Translations under genes and position numbers: made by a program
Assembly (NCBI RefSeq): GCF_049994905.1
Contig: NZ_CP188258.1
Location: forward strand, 3,224,001-3,288,000
Direction of reading: 5' to 3'
DNA length: 64,000 nucleotides
Origin: Diaminobutyricibacter sp049994905
GTDB lineage: Bacteria > Actinomycetota > Actinomycetes > Actinomycetales > Microbacteriaceae
The notes under the pieces: generated by a model
The model's database searches: none
What the model saw: the letters and a program-made list of their open reading frames with translations, nothing else
Told to the model about the DNA's origin: nothing
Shown here: piece by piece, positions 25,266-34,858 of the stretch
Layout: each line of letters begins with the position of its first letter
How positions within the stretch are numbered: the first letter of the stretch is position 1

Positions 25266-26886
25266 GGACGGACGCCCCTTCGTCTTCGCTTGCCGCGATG
25301 GAGAACGTGATGGATAGACCGCCCACGCCGCCCACCTCAACTGTGTTATTCGCGATTCGGGTACGAGCGCCTGTCGAAGGCGGATCTCCGTAGCCGAGGT
25401 TGCGGTCGTAGTAGGGGAAGGCCCCGCTCGCAATGAGTACCGCCACTGCATGGCCGGCGACGAAGGTATGCGCGATCGGCCCCAGATCAATCTCAAGCGA
25501 GTACGCAGCCGACCCTGGCAGATCGCGACTTGAGACGCGCCGGATGGCCTCGCAGACATTGAGCGCTACGCCCGATGGGGAAACGTCCAGGATGCGGATG
25601 AACAGGTCGGTACTCGGCGCATCCGATCGGAGCGTCGCTCGCGCAGACACCCGCCCTGCTGTCCGAAGTTCCGCTGTCAACAGCTCGCTGGTGAAGACAA
25701 CCACATCGGATCTGTCGAAGAGGGGCCGGTTGTCGTGTGGTCCACCGACATCAAGCCCCCCGAAGGCAGTCAGCCCAATCGAGGGAGTCGGATGGAGAGG
25801 GTCATAGGTCCAGCCGACGCAAGTCGGCTCAGCTACCGATTCGCCCGCGAGCCTGAAGTAAGAAGTGGCGTACAGCGTGGTCGTGGATAGGTTATCCGGC
25901 CAGCGATCGAAGTCGACCCATCCGTTCGTTCCGGTATCGAAGAGAGACGCCTCGGGCGCAGGCTCCCCCTTATCCCTCGCATGGAGGTCGAACCATGCCC
26001 GTGTCTCGGCGAGAAACTTCCGCATGTCGAGCGGGTTGTGAGTCCATGGTCCGAAAACGAGCCGGCGCGGCGCGCCCGCCCGTCCGACCCTCTCGAAGTC
26101 CTGAAAGATGGGGATGCGTTGATAGTCGTACCACCCGTCGAACAGAAGCACGGGAACCGCGATGCTCTCGGCAAGTGCCGAGAAGTCGAGCGACTTCCAG
26201 TGCTGCGAGTCCGGCCCGAATTCGAGACGCTCCCGAAAGAAGGGAAGCGTCTCGCCGGTCGCCGCCGTGTCGGCGTCACCCAGCGGCAAATGACTGAAAT
26301 CCAGTGGCGAGGACGAGATGTCCGATCCGCCGGGCTCGTTACCGACCGACCAGGTCAGCGCCTGGTCGAGTGTGAACGCCCCGCCCGGGTACCAGGCAGT
26401 CACGCGGTCAGAACTGTACTCCGCGATCGCCATCGCGCGGAGGGAGGAAGGGAGAGTCGAAGCAGTGGCCCAGGCAGCGAACCCGAGGTAGCTGAATCCT
26501 GCCAGAAGCAGGTTGCCGTCGAACCACGCCTGCTCCTCGATCCACTCGACGGCCGATCTGCCGTCTTGAGCTTCGAAGAAGTACGACGTGGATGAGCGGG
26601 TGTCCTGCACGAGAACGGCGTACCCATGCGATGCCAGGTATGCCGCTGGGGCACTCATTTCTGATCGCCCATACGGCGTTCTAATGAGTATGCCGGGGAC
26701 GGGTTCACCGGTCAGAGGCCGCGCGAGCGTTCCCTTGAGCATCGCCCCGCCGGCGACGGGGACTGCCGCCTCCTCTCGTCCGACTGCATCCGTGCCGAGC
26801 GGGCCTGTCGCTGCCTCGATCACAAGTAGTTCGTCGCGGCTCAGCTCCTCAAGCACCCGGCTCTCCTCTGTTGTTCCGTTGGTCAA
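25249..26886 (-). CDS. CocE/NonD-family serine hydrolase (X-Pro peptidase S15 type)
   Basis: A 545-residue alpha/beta hydrolase with the CocE layout. The nucleophile elbow is GFSYLGF, an aspartate is in FDGWYDYQ, and a histidine in FGPWTHNP. A C-terminal jelly-roll follows (SARATLRSDAPSTDLFIRIL). Members are esterases, acylases or prolyl dipeptidases. There is no signal peptide, so it is cytoplasmic. It probably belongs to the same transcript as the CoA-transferase subunits, suggesting ester or amide hydrolysis before CoA activation. Confidence 0.83.
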   Translation of the reverse strand: MTNGTTEESRVLEELSRDELLVIEAATGPLGTDAVGREEAAVPVAGGAMLKGTLARPLTGEPVPGILIRTPYGRSEMSAPAAYLASHGYAVLVQDTRSSTSYFFEAQDGRSAVEWIEEQAWFDGNLLLAGFSYLGFAAWATASTLPSSLRAMAIAEYSSDRVTAWYPGGAFTLDQALTWSVGNEPGGSDISSSPLDFSHLPLGDADTAATGETLPFFRERLEFGPDSQHWKSLDFSALAESIAVPVLLFDGWYDYQRIPIFQDFERVGRAGAPRRLVFGPWTHNPLDMRKFLAETRAWFDLHARDKGEPAPEASLFDTGTNGWVDFDRWPDNLSTTTLYATSYFRLAGESVAEPTCVGWTYDPLHPTPSIGLTAFGGLDVGGPHDNRPLFDRSDVVVFTSELLTAELRTAGRVSARATLRSDAPSTDLFIRILDVSPSGVALNVCEAIRRVSSRDLPGSAAYSLEIDLGPIAHTFVAGHAVAVLIASGAFPYYDRNLGYGDPPSTGARTRIANNTVEVGGVGGLSITFSIAASEDEGASVRGQAV

Positions 26887-26898
26887 ACTTCCGTGGCC

Positions 26899-26938
26899 GA
26901 GCGGGTCGGGCGCCGCCGAAGCGCGTCCCGACCCGCTC
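26899..26938 (-). terminator. Hairpin after the first sugar-binding lipoprotein gene
   Basis: GAGCGGGTCGGG (26899-26910) pairs perfectly with 26927-26938 around a 16-base loop. It lies just after the stop at 26964 on the minus strand, with only a weak T-run after it. Confidence 0.5.
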
Positions 26939-26963
26939 TGTTCCCTGGTGGAAACGGATCTCG

Positions 26964-28382
26964 CTACTTCGCTGCCTCACCCGTGGAGTACGGGGTGGGA
27001 ATCAGGTTCCGTGCCTTGTCGCTCTGGAATGCCGCGTTCATCCCCTTCAGGAAGTCGTCCACGGATTCCGATCCGTTGAGTACCTTGTCCGCGTTGTCGG
27101 AAATGAACTGAGTGGCCTTTCCGCCCCACGAGGTCCAGGTCGTGTATCCCACGTTGCCCGATTCGCTCGCAGCCTGCAGCGAAGTGTAGACGCGCGCATA
27201 GCGCGGGTCGACATCCGACGGGATGTCAGATTTCCTGATGTTCACAGGCAGCGGATCAACCCCTGTCGCAGCAACGGCAGCCCACATCGTCTTCGTGTCC
27301 TCGAGTTGCCAGTTGAGGTAGGCCTCGGCCGCGTTCGCGTTCTGGGTCTTCTTGTTGATCGACAACGTGTTCCCGATCGAAAGCGGATAGTTGATCGGCA
27401 CCCCGTCGGCGAGAGACGGCAGCGGCGCCCAGTCGAATTCGGTCTTGGCCTTGCCGAAATACTCGGGCAAGGTCACGAACTCCCACGTGCCGGAAATGTA
27501 CATGCCGGCCTGACCGCTGGCAAGCTGCGTGTATTTCTGGGGGTCAGTTGTGGAGAAGTACTTCTTTACTCCTCCTCCGAACCAGCCCTTTCCGAAGTAC
27601 TCCTTGAGGAGGTCCATCGTCTTCACGAACTCCGGCGCCGTCCAACTGATCTTGCCGGTCAGCGCGTCGTGGATTTTCTGCGGACCGGCGACCTCATTCA
27701 TGAACGCGGAAACGAGCCATTGGGTCGCCGGCGGATAGTCGGAGTTGCCTGCGGCGAACGGCGTGATGCCCTTCTGGATCATCTGAGCAGCCAGATCCTC
27801 GAGCTCCTGCCGGTTCTTGGGAGGCGTCCACCCGTTCTTCTCGAAGAGCGTCTTGTTGTAGAACAACGAAAGCGTCTCGTAGCCCTGCGGGAGGGCGACG
27901 AGTTTGCCGTCGACCTTCGCAGACTCCATGGCCCACGGAAGGAGCTTGCTTGCCCAGTCGTTCTGTTCCGCCGTCGAGGTCAGATCCTGCAAGTATCCGG
28001 CCTGAGCGTATGGAAACACCGACGCGATTCCAGAGCCGGTGACGATGTCGGGACCTTTGCCCGCTGCCAGAGCCACCTGGATGTTCTGGTTGATGGTGTT
28101 GACGTTCTTCTGCACCGCCTGAAGATCGACCTTCGGGTATTTCTTCTGGAAGGGAGTGACGTTGAACTTGATGAAATCGGCCACTCCCTTTGCGTCGGGC
28201 GTGTTGGGTGCGTACCAGTAGCTGAGGTTCCCCGTTGGCTCACCTGACTTGCTTGCGGAGTTTCCCTGACCCGTGCAGGCCGTCAGAGCTGTCGCGACTG
28301 CAATCGTGATCGCGACGGCACGGATTGCTCGAACGCGCGGACGGCGGCGCGAATCTCGACGATTGTGGAAGTGAGGCATCAT
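26964..28382 (-). CDS. Sugar ABC transporter substrate-binding lipoprotein 1
   Basis: A 472-residue extracellular solute-binding protein of the family 1 type. It has a basic N-terminus, a hydrophobic signal and the lipobox LTAC. It closely resembles the binding protein at 33420-34832 along its whole length (for example GGGVKKYFSTTDPQKYTQ and SYWYAPNTPDAKGVADF in one, a near-identical string in the other). The gene has its own operator and hairpin, so it is separately transcribed although it lies next to the operon. AAAGGG precedes two consecutive ATG codons. Confidence 0.92.
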   Translation of the reverse strand: MMPHFHNRRDSRRRPRVRAIRAVAITIAVATALTACTGQGNSASKSGEPTGNLSYWYAPNTPDAKGVADFIKFNVTPFQKKYPKVDLQAVQKNVNTINQNIQVALAAGKGPDIVTGSGIASVFPYAQAGYLQDLTSTAEQNDWASKLLPWAMESAKVDGKLVALPQGYETLSLFYNKTLFEKNGWTPPKNRQELEDLAAQMIQKGITPFAAGNSDYPPATQWLVSAFMNEVAGPQKIHDALTGKISWTAPEFVKTMDLLKEYFGKGWFGGGVKKYFSTTDPQKYTQLASGQAGMYISGTWEFVTLPEYFGKAKTEFDWAPLPSLADGVPINYPLSIGNTLSINKKTQNANAAEAYLNWQLEDTKTMWAAVAATGVDPLPVNIRKSDIPSDVDPRYARVYTSLQAASESGNVGYTTWTSWGGKATQFISDNADKVLNGSESVDDFLKGMNAAFQSDKARNLIPTPYSTGEAAK

Positions 28383-28420
28383 TGTCCCTTTCTCTTGGAT
28401 TCTGCCTTGCCCCTTTTCAT

Positions 28421-28444
28421 AAATCGATTTATATAAATCGATTT
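28421..28444. promoter_or_regulatory. LacI-type operator, site B (perfect 24-bp palindrome)
   Basis: Two copies of AAATCGATTT are joined by ATAT, so the 24 bases are a perfect palindrome made of two palindromic halves 14 bp apart. It is 38 bases before the binding-protein start. The central CG is typical of LacI-family sites. Confidence 0.7.
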
Positions 28445-28601
28445 AGGGGTGAAGGCCGGATAAGTATTCGGGTCTCGCACTCGACTGTCAAGGGCTATTT
28501 CACAGCCGAGTTGGCACCCTTCGTCGTGCTGCGGGCACGACGAATCGCCTGCCCGGTGAGTTCTTGACGAACTTAGGAGCAGAACCACTCGATTTAGCCG
28601 A

Positions 28602-29687
28602 TCAGCGCGCGGGCCTCCCCTGCGGCGAGACCTCGGCAGACGACAGCAGCGCTCCGACGAGGTCAGGAAGGCGCACCCCCGCTGTGGAAGGTACGGCATA
28701 CCCTCGAAGTGTTTCGATGCGGTCGCGCCAGGTCGCTGGTATCGCCGAGGCTCCCTGCGTGGCGCCGACGATCGCGCCGACCATCGCCGGCATGGTGTCC
28801 GCTTGCTTGGGAATCAAGTTGGCGATGCCGACGGCTTCCCCGAACGACCGCGATTCGCGGGCGATGATCAGCGCGAGAGGAAGGGTCTCGGCAGCCACAT
28901 TGCCGAAGTTGTACTCCAGGTTGGCAACCTCATCGTTCCATTGGGGGACCGCTGCGATCAGTGAGCCGACGTCATTGAAGATCTGCTCCGCGAGCGTGTA
29001 CTTTCGTCCGAGCCAGCTGTCGCCATCGATCTCCGACTCGGCTGTCGCGATGGCGTCGCCAAGCACGCTGCCGCCGACCGCCGACGCGATCACACTGGCG
29101 AAGGCCGCAGCCCCGTCGATCCCCACGCCGGCGTTGGTGATCGAGGCCAACCGTCGCGCGACGACGGCTGCCTCGGAGGGTCGACCCGCGTACGCAACTC
29201 CGATCGGCAGGGAGCGCGCAATCGACGAGTCGTCGTAGAAATGCGGGTTGTCGGTGCCGGTGGACGGTGGAAGGAGTCCGTCGAGGCTGTTCAGGATGGC
29301 GGACCGATCCGCGACCGAACCCCAGTACTCATCCGCCTGCGGCAGCACGATCTGTTGCCAGGCTGCGAACAGCTCCCATACTTCAGGTGAGGCGTCGGAC
29401 TCTGCCACGCGATTCGTGAGAGCGCGAAGAAATACCGCGGTGCCGAGTGCGGCCTGCTCGGCGTCATCGGTTGCTGCGAAGGATTCGCCCGCGGGCGGGG
29501 CAGAGAGCGTGAATGGGAGTGGGAACTTGTTGACGTGTTGGTCGTCCATTTCGACCGCTTGGCTCCACAGCAACCCGCGTCGGAACGACGCACGCGTCAT
29601 TCGGTGATAGCGCGAAGGGAAGCCTGAGGCGTCGCCTGCGGCCAGGCCGACGAAGGCGCCAAGCGCGCGGGACTGAAGATCAGACAT
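28602..29687 (-). CDS. ADP-ribosylglycohydrolase-fold protein 1
   Basis: A 361-residue ARH/DraG-fold protein: RALGAFVGLAAGDASGFPSR, then FAATDDAEQAALG for the first metal motif, and PKQADTMPAMVGAIVGA for the second. The usual second motif is D-x-D-T; here its first aspartate is replaced by glutamine, so metal binding and activity may be altered. Its start overlaps the preceding ARH gene by eight bases. It is the last gene of the leftward LacI operon. It probably acts on a small ribosylated or glycosylated compound rather than protein; that is inference. Confidence 0.82.
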   Translation of the reverse strand: MSDLQSRALGAFVGLAAGDASGFPSRYHRMTRASFRRGLLWSQAVEMDDQHVNKFPLPFTLSAPPAGESFAATDDAEQAALGTAVFLRALTNRVAESDASPEVWELFAAWQQIVLPQADEYWGSVADRSAILNSLDGLLPPSTGTDNPHFYDDSSIARSLPIGVAYAGRPSEAAVVARRLASITNAGVGIDGAAAFASVIASAVGGSVLGDAIATAESEIDGDSWLGRKYTLAEQIFNDVGSLIAAVPQWNDEVANLEYNFGNVAAETLPLALIIARESRSFGEAVGIANLIPKQADTMPAMVGAIVGATQGASAIPATWRDRIETLRGYAVPSTAGVRLPDLVGALLSSAEVSPQGRPAR

Positions 29688-30681
29688 CGGTGAGTGCCTT
29701 TCGTGCGTCGACTGAATCCGCGATGCTGTCCGCGAGTTCCCAGAGATCCACCCCAGCCATCGCCGCGATGCAGCTGCCTCTGAGGGGCCCGAGGCGGTTC
29801 TTCCATTCGGCAGGAATCGCGTCGATTCCTTTGAGCGCTCCGGCCATCGCGCCGGACATAGCCGCGATCGTGTCCGCGTCCCGACCGATGTTCACGCCGC
29901 CGAGGACTGCTTCCACGTAGTCCCCTTCGGCAATTGCGAACACTCCGAAGGCGAGCGCAGTCGCCTCGGGTGCGACATCCGCCCAGGGATAGTGGAAGAT
30001 CGCGACGCGGCGCTCCAATTCGTCAAGACGTTCCTCGCGGGTTCCCGGACCCGCCGCGACGGCAAGAGCTTTCTCAATCATCCGTCTGGACCACGAATCG
30101 TCAGGCGTCGCGTCGATGCCGGCCTGGACCACATCCGTCCAGTTGTCGGTCACGATAGCGGCGGCAGTCGCGGCGGCGACCGCTTGCCCGCACCAGATGC
30201 CGTCGCGCGCGTGGCTGACCTGAGCGTCGATTCCGGCCAGCCGTGCGGCTTCGTCCGGATCGCCGGCGGCGAATGCGCCGATCGGTGCGACGCGCATTGC
30301 GGATCCGTCGCTCCAGGGTTCGTGGTTGTCGGAGCCGGACGCAGGGGGCAGCAATCCCTTGGCGAGGTTGTGAATGGCGTCCATTTCGGAGAATCCCCCG
30401 CCGTCGAATGGCGTCGCCTGGTCGACGAGAGCGACGGTCCACTCGCGGGCGACATCGGTCGGGCTCACTGCGGTGCCGTACTTGAGGAGGATCTGTGCGG
30501 TGAGAGCCGCGTACTCCGTATCATCCGTTCCAGCCGGGTCGTCGGACAGGAAGTCCACGACTCGACCGAACTGCTCGCGGATGCCGGCGCGGGACATGCC
30601 TTCGGTCGGTGCGCCGAGTGCATCTCCGATGGCCTGTCCGAGCACGGCTCCTCGGATCCGGTTCCGAGCAACTTCGTTCAC
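29680..30681 (-). CDS. ADP-ribosylglycohydrolase-fold protein 2
   Basis: A 333-residue ARH-family protein with both dinuclear-metal motifs intact: GAVLGQAIGDALGAPTEG, AGTDDTEYAALTA, and NIGRDADTIAAMSGAMAGAL. It is therefore the most likely catalytically competent of the three paralogues. The family hydrolyses N- or O-glycosidic bonds at the C1 of ADP-ribose or simpler ribosides. It overlaps the PfkB kinase gene by four bases, so cleavage and phosphorylation may be coupled. Confidence 0.88.
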   Translation of the reverse strand: MNEVARNRIRGAVLGQAIGDALGAPTEGMSRAGIREQFGRVVDFLSDDPAGTDDTEYAALTAQILLKYGTAVSPTDVAREWTVALVDQATPFDGGGFSEMDAIHNLAKGLLPPASGSDNHEPWSDGSAMRVAPIGAFAAGDPDEAARLAGIDAQVSHARDGIWCGQAVAAATAAAIVTDNWTDVVQAGIDATPDDSWSRRMIEKALAVAAGPGTREERLDELERRVAIFHYPWADVAPEATALAFGVFAIAEGDYVEAVLGGVNIGRDADTIAAMSGAMAGALKGIDAIPAEWKNRLGPLRGSCIAAMAGVDLWELADSIADSVDARKALTDV

Positions 30682-31562
30682 AGGCTTTCTACTCTCTCCG
30701 GGCCGAGCGCGTCATCGACGGCCCGCCGGGTCGGGATGGAGGGGACAGCGCCCTGCTCCTCTACTGACAAAGACGCGGCGATACTCGCCCACATTGCAGC
30801 TGCTTCGTAGCTGACGCCGCGGGCGATCTCCGCGGCGAAGGCACCAACGAAGGTGTCGCCGGCACCGGTCGTGTCGATGGCGATCGTCTTCCTGGCCGGG
30901 ATCCGTACAGTTCCCTCGCCGCGGATTCGGAGGGTGGCTCCGTTCGACCCGAGGGTTGTGAGCACGCACGGGACGGGAAGGAGATCGACCTGCAACTGCT
31001 CGGCCTCGTGCTCATTGACGATGAGAACATCCACGGCCGCGAGAATCGCGCTGTTCACCGGGCGCACGGGTGTTGGGTTGAGGACGACCTTCGTTCCCGC
31101 TTTCCAGGCGGTCGTGACGGCGTCTTCGACGACGCTGTCCGGCACCTCCAGCTGGCAGATGAGGACGTCTGATTCGCGGACGAGGTCTCGCTCTACGTCC
31201 GTGAGGTGGCGGAGGAGTCCGTTCGCGCCCGGGACGATGACGATGTTGTTCTCGCCGGTCGCGTCGGTTGTGACGAACGCGGTTCCCGTCGTGCCGCTCT
31301 CCCGTCGGAGCAGCGTTGCGTCCATCCCCTCGGCGATGACGGTATCGATCAGAACCTGTGCGTAGTCATCAGTGCCAACTGCAGCGATGAGCTCAGCTCG
31401 TGCGCCCGCTCGCCGCGCCGCGATTGCCTGATTGAGGCCTTTGCCGCCCGCGTAGATGTCAAACGACTCTGCCGTAACCGTTTCGCCAGGCGCCGGGATG
31501 CGGTCGACTCGGGTGACGAGGTCGACATTCGCACTGCCGACGACCGTCACTCTCGCGCTCAA
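30678..31562 (-). CDS. PfkB-family carbohydrate kinase, ribokinase-like
   Basis: A 294-residue kinase of the ribokinase branch. The substrate motif is YAGGKGLNQAIAARRAGA, and the ATP/anion-hole motif DTTGAGDTFVGAFAAEIARG carries the catalytic aspartate. Length and layout match RbsK. It lies between the second permease and ARH protein 2, overlapping both by four bases, so it probably phosphorylates the sugar released by the ARH enzymes or imported by the transporter. Ribose is the favoured but unproven substrate. Confidence 0.88.
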   Translation of the reverse strand: MSARVTVVGSANVDLVTRVDRIPAPGETVTAESFDIYAGGKGLNQAIAARRAGARAELIAAVGTDDYAQVLIDTVIAEGMDATLLRRESGTTGTAFVTTDATGENNIVIVPGANGLLRHLTDVERDLVRESDVLICQLEVPDSVVEDAVTTAWKAGTKVVLNPTPVRPVNSAILAAVDVLIVNEHEAEQLQVDLLPVPCVLTTLGSNGATLRIRGEGTVRIPARKTIAIDTTGAGDTFVGAFAAEIARGVSYEAAAMWASIAASLSVEEQGAVPSIPTRRAVDDALGPERVESL

Positions 31563-32473
31563 CCCTTCACCCCGGACGACGCTAGGCCACTGATGAACGA
31601 TCGCTGCATGAGAAGGAACAGCAGGATCACGGGGACGATCATGATGAGGCCGGCCGCGTCCGTGACGCCGTAAAGCCGGGTGAACCCCTGCTGGAATGAA
31701 AGGAAGGCAGTGGAGATCGGGAGGTTGTTCGGCGACGAGATGAAGATCACCGCGAAGAACAGTTCACCGTAGACAGCGAGACCGACCACAAGCCCCGCGG
31801 TCAGGAAGCCCGGCCGCGCCAGGGGCAGCATGATCTTGGTCGCAACCTGCCACTCGTTTGCGCCGTCGAGACGCGCCGCCTCGTCGAGTTCCTTCGGTAT
31901 CCCCGCGAAGAACGTCTCCAACAGCAGGGTCGCGAACGGAACGTTGAGCGCCGTGTAGATCAGGATCAGCCCAAAGAGGTTGTCGTACAGGCCGAGATTC
32001 GTCCACAGGAAGAACAACGGAACGAGGAACATCTGCGCCGGCAACGAGATGACGATCAAGAGGTAGAAAGCGATCCCCCGCTTAAACGGCACTCTCAGTC
32101 GCGCTAAGGCGTAGGCGGCCATCCCGGCGCAGATCCAGACACCGATGATGGTGCCGGCCACAAGGATGGCACTGTTCCCGAGGCCCTGCCCGAGTTGGCC
32201 TTCCGTCCACGCGGTCGCGAAGTTGGAGAAGTTCCACGTCTGGGGAAGACCGAGGGGGTTGGTGGCCAGCTCCGTGTCCGACTTGAACGCGTTCAGGAAC
32301 AGCACAAGTACGGGCAGGATCGCGAAGAGGCCTAGCAGGATGAGGACGACGACTGAGATGGGCGCCCGCTTGAGGCCGCCTGGTCGAGAGTCGAGGCGCT
32401 CGTTCGATCGCTTGGAGCGTCGACCTCCCCCCGTCTTGTGCAGAACGCGATCGGTATTGGTTGCCGAGGTCAT
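31559..32473 (-). CDS. Carbohydrate ABC transporter permease, MalG type
   Basis: A 304-residue inner-membrane permease with about six membrane segments and the ATPase-contacting EAA loop DEAARLDGANEWQVATKIML. A long basic cytoplasmic N-terminus precedes the first segment. It partners with the MalF-type permease just upstream, whose stop it overlaps. No ATPase gene is in the operon; a shared one may serve. Confidence 0.93.
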   Translation of the reverse strand: MTSATNTDRVLHKTGGGRRSKRSNERLDSRPGGLKRAPISVVVLILLGLFAILPVLVLFLNAFKSDTELATNPLGLPQTWNFSNFATAWTEGQLGQGLGNSAILVAGTIIGVWICAGMAAYALARLRVPFKRGIAFYLLIVISLPAQMFLVPLFFLWTNLGLYDNLFGLILIYTALNVPFATLLLETFFAGIPKELDEAARLDGANEWQVATKIMLPLARPGFLTAGLVVGLAVYGELFFAVIFISSPNNLPISTAFLSFQQGFTRLYGVTDAAGLIMIVPVILLFLLMQRSFISGLASSGVKG

Positions 32474-33420
32474 GATTCGTCCCCCTTGCGGCGCAGTAGT
32501 CCGATAATGATGACGAGGATTCCGCCGAGCACCGACATGGTGAGTCCCATGAATGCGGCATAGCCGGCCTCGTTGGCTCCGAACGCGGTCCTGTTTACGA
32601 GCAGTGAGACCAAGTCGCTTGATCCTGCCGGGCCTCCCCCGGTGAGGGCGTACGCGTAGTCGAATGCCAGGAGCGACCAGAGCGAGATCATGGTGAGCGC
32701 GAACGCCAGGGTCGGGCGGATGCCTGGGAGCGTAACGTGCCAGAATTCCTGCCAGGCGTTGGCGCCGTCGATTCGCGCCGCCTCATACCGGGATCCATCG
32801 ATGTTGACGGTCGCGGCGAGGAAGAGCACGACAAGGAATCCCCAGAAGTGCCAGTTGTCGACGAACATCACGCTGCCGAGCGACAGGTTGGGGTCTCCGA
32901 AGAAGTAAACGTTGTCCAGCCAGTGGATGCCGATTTTGTCGAGTGCGGCGGCGAGCCCGGCCTGCGGATCGAGGATGTTCTTCCAGATTGCGGCGTTCAC
33001 GACGCTGGCGATCAGGTATGGGATGAAGAAGAGCACGCGGAAGAGGGCGGCTCCCCGCCGAACCCGCGAGAGCGCGAATGCGCCGTACAGGCCCATGACG
33101 ATCGGGACCGTCATGAAGAACACCATGTAGATGAAGTTGTGTTCGAGTGCGTTCCAGAACGACTGGTCCTGGAACAGGCGGACCGCGTTGTCGAGCCCAT
33201 TGAAATGCGCCGGTCCAAGGCCGGACCAATCGGTGAACGCGTAGTACAGGTTCGAAATGGCGGGTCCGCCGATGACGACGAGGTTCAGAACGAGAGCTGG
33301 AGCGATGAACAGCAGGCCGATCCAGGCGCTGCGTCGCCGGCTGCGGCGCCGCCCGCGGGCGAGGTTCTTGACCTCGCCCGCGGCGTCGAGTGCCGCTCCG
33401 GCCATGATGGTGGAGCTCAT
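32470..33420 (-). CDS. Carbohydrate ABC transporter permease, MalF type
   Basis: A 316-residue permease with six membrane segments after a basic N-terminus; the EAA loop is YEAARIDGANAWQEFWHVTL. It abuts the binding-protein gene (one-base overlap) and overlaps the MalG-type gene by four bases. It forms the channel heterodimer for sugar import. Confidence 0.93.
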   Translation of the reverse strand: MSSTIMAGAALDAAGEVKNLARGRRRSRRRSAWIGLLFIAPALVLNLVVIGGPAISNLYYAFTDWSGLGPAHFNGLDNAVRLFQDQSFWNALEHNFIYMVFFMTVPIVMGLYGAFALSRVRRGAALFRVLFFIPYLIASVVNAAIWKNILDPQAGLAAALDKIGIHWLDNVYFFGDPNLSLGSVMFVDNWHFWGFLVVLFLAATVNIDGSRYEAARIDGANAWQEFWHVTLPGIRPTLAFALTMISLWSLLAFDYAYALTGGGPAGSSDLVSLLVNRTAFGANEAGYAAFMGLTMSVLGGILVIIIGLLRRKGDES

Positions 33421-34832
33421 TAGCCGAGAGACTTTCCTGTCGAGTAGACCGTCGGAAGGTTGCCCTTGCTGACGTCAGCCTTGAAGGCTGCGCTCAATCC
33501 TTTGAGATAGTCCGATGTGGAGAGGCTACCGTTCAGCACCTTGTCGGTGTTGTCGACGATGTACTGGTCGGAGGAGCCGCCCCACGAGGTCCACGTCGTG
33601 TACCCGACGGCACCCTGCTCGCTTGCAGCGGCGAGCGCCGTGTACTGCCGGGCGATCCGCGGGTCGACGTTCGAGGGGATGTCCGACGGCTTGATGTTCA
33701 CCGGCATGGCGTCGGCTCCCGTATTGGCGACCTGGGCCCACATGGTTTTCGTGTCCTTGAGGTTCCAGTCGAGGTAGCTCTCGGCGGCGTAGGCGTTCGT
33801 GGTGCCCTTGTTCACGGAGAGGGTGTTACCGATGGACAACGGGTAGGTGACCGGAACTCCGTTGGCGAGGGAAGGTAGCGGTGCCCAGTCGAACTCGCTC
33901 TTCGCCTGCTTGAAGTACTCAGGCAGTGTCACGAACTCCCACGATCCGGAGATGTACATTCCGGCCTGGCCGCTGGCGAACTGCGTGTACTTCTGGGGGT
34001 CCGTTGTGGAGAAGTACTTCTTCACGCCGCCTCCGAACCAGCCTTTGTCCCAGTAGTTCTTCATCAGGTTGATGGAATCGGCGAAGCGCTGGTCGGTGAA
34101 GTCGATTTTTCCGGTGAGCGCGTCGTGGACGGTTGAGGCGCCGGCGACATCGTTGAAGAAGGTGCTGACGTACCACTCGGTCCCGGCCGGGTAATCGGAG
34201 TTGCCCGCGGCGAACGGCGTGATGCCTTTCGCTTCCATCTTGGCCGCGAGGTCTTCCACTTCCTGCCGGTTGGTCGGCGGGGTCCAGCCGTTCTTCTCGA
34301 AGAGGGTCTTGTTGTAGAAGAGGAGAAGGGTCTCGTAGCCCTGCGGCAGCGTCACCATCTTGCCGTCGATCTTGCTGACCTCCTGCGCCCAGGGCAGCAG
34401 AGTGTCACTCCATTTGTGTTCGGCCGCGAAGGAACTGAGGTCGGTCAGGTATCCGGCCTTGGAGTAGGTGATCTGGTTCGTAATACCAGACGCGGTGACG
34501 ATGTCCGGCCCCTTGCTCGCAGAGAGCGCAACCTGGATCTGCTGATTGATCGTGTTGACGTTCTTCTGCACAGCTTGGAGCTGGACCTGCGGGTACTGCT
34601 CCTTGAATGGGGTGATGTTGTACTTCATGAAGTCCGCCACCCCTTTCGCGTCGGGGGTGTTCGGTGCGAACCAGTACTGGATCTGGCCGTTGGGAGTTCC
34701 GCTCTTGTTCGCGGTGGAACTGGTGCTTGTGCAAGCGGCCAGCGTGGCAGCGACTGCTATCGCGATCGCCCCGGCTTTGAGAAGCCGGCGGCGTGATGCG
34801 CTGGAGCGAGCCGGTCGGGTAGTGCGAGGCAT
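33420..34832 (-). CDS. Sugar ABC transporter substrate-binding lipoprotein 2
   Basis: A 470-residue family 1 solute-binding protein with a twin-arginine-like basic start (SSASRRRLLKAGAIAIAVAA) and the lipobox LAACTS. By eye roughly two thirds of positions match the binding protein at 26964-28382, including QGYETLLLFYNKTLFEKNGW and SWEFVTLPEYF. It directly precedes the two permease genes, so it is the primary receptor of this importer; the other copy may have a different ligand range or expression level. Confidence 0.93.
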   Translation of the reverse strand: MPRTTRPARSSASRRRLLKAGAIAIAVAATLAACTSTSSTANKSGTPNGQIQYWFAPNTPDAKGVADFMKYNITPFKEQYPQVQLQAVQKNVNTINQQIQVALSASKGPDIVTASGITNQITYSKAGYLTDLSSFAAEHKWSDTLLPWAQEVSKIDGKMVTLPQGYETLLLFYNKTLFEKNGWTPPTNRQEVEDLAAKMEAKGITPFAAGNSDYPAGTEWYVSTFFNDVAGASTVHDALTGKIDFTDQRFADSINLMKNYWDKGWFGGGVKKYFSTTDPQKYTQFASGQAGMYISGSWEFVTLPEYFKQAKSEFDWAPLPSLANGVPVTYPLSIGNTLSVNKGTTNAYAAESYLDWNLKDTKTMWAQVANTGADAMPVNIKPSDIPSNVDPRIARQYTALAAASEQGAVGYTTWTSWGGSSDQYIVDNTDKVLNGSLSTSDYLKGLSAAFKADVSKGNLPTVYSTGKSLG

Positions 34833-34858
34833 CTTCGTCTCTTTCTCTTGGTTGCGGG

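Noticed and set aside
28379..28699. A 106-codon minus-strand frame across operator site B
   Set aside because: It overlaps the end of ARH gene 1 and the regulatory region and has no coding features.
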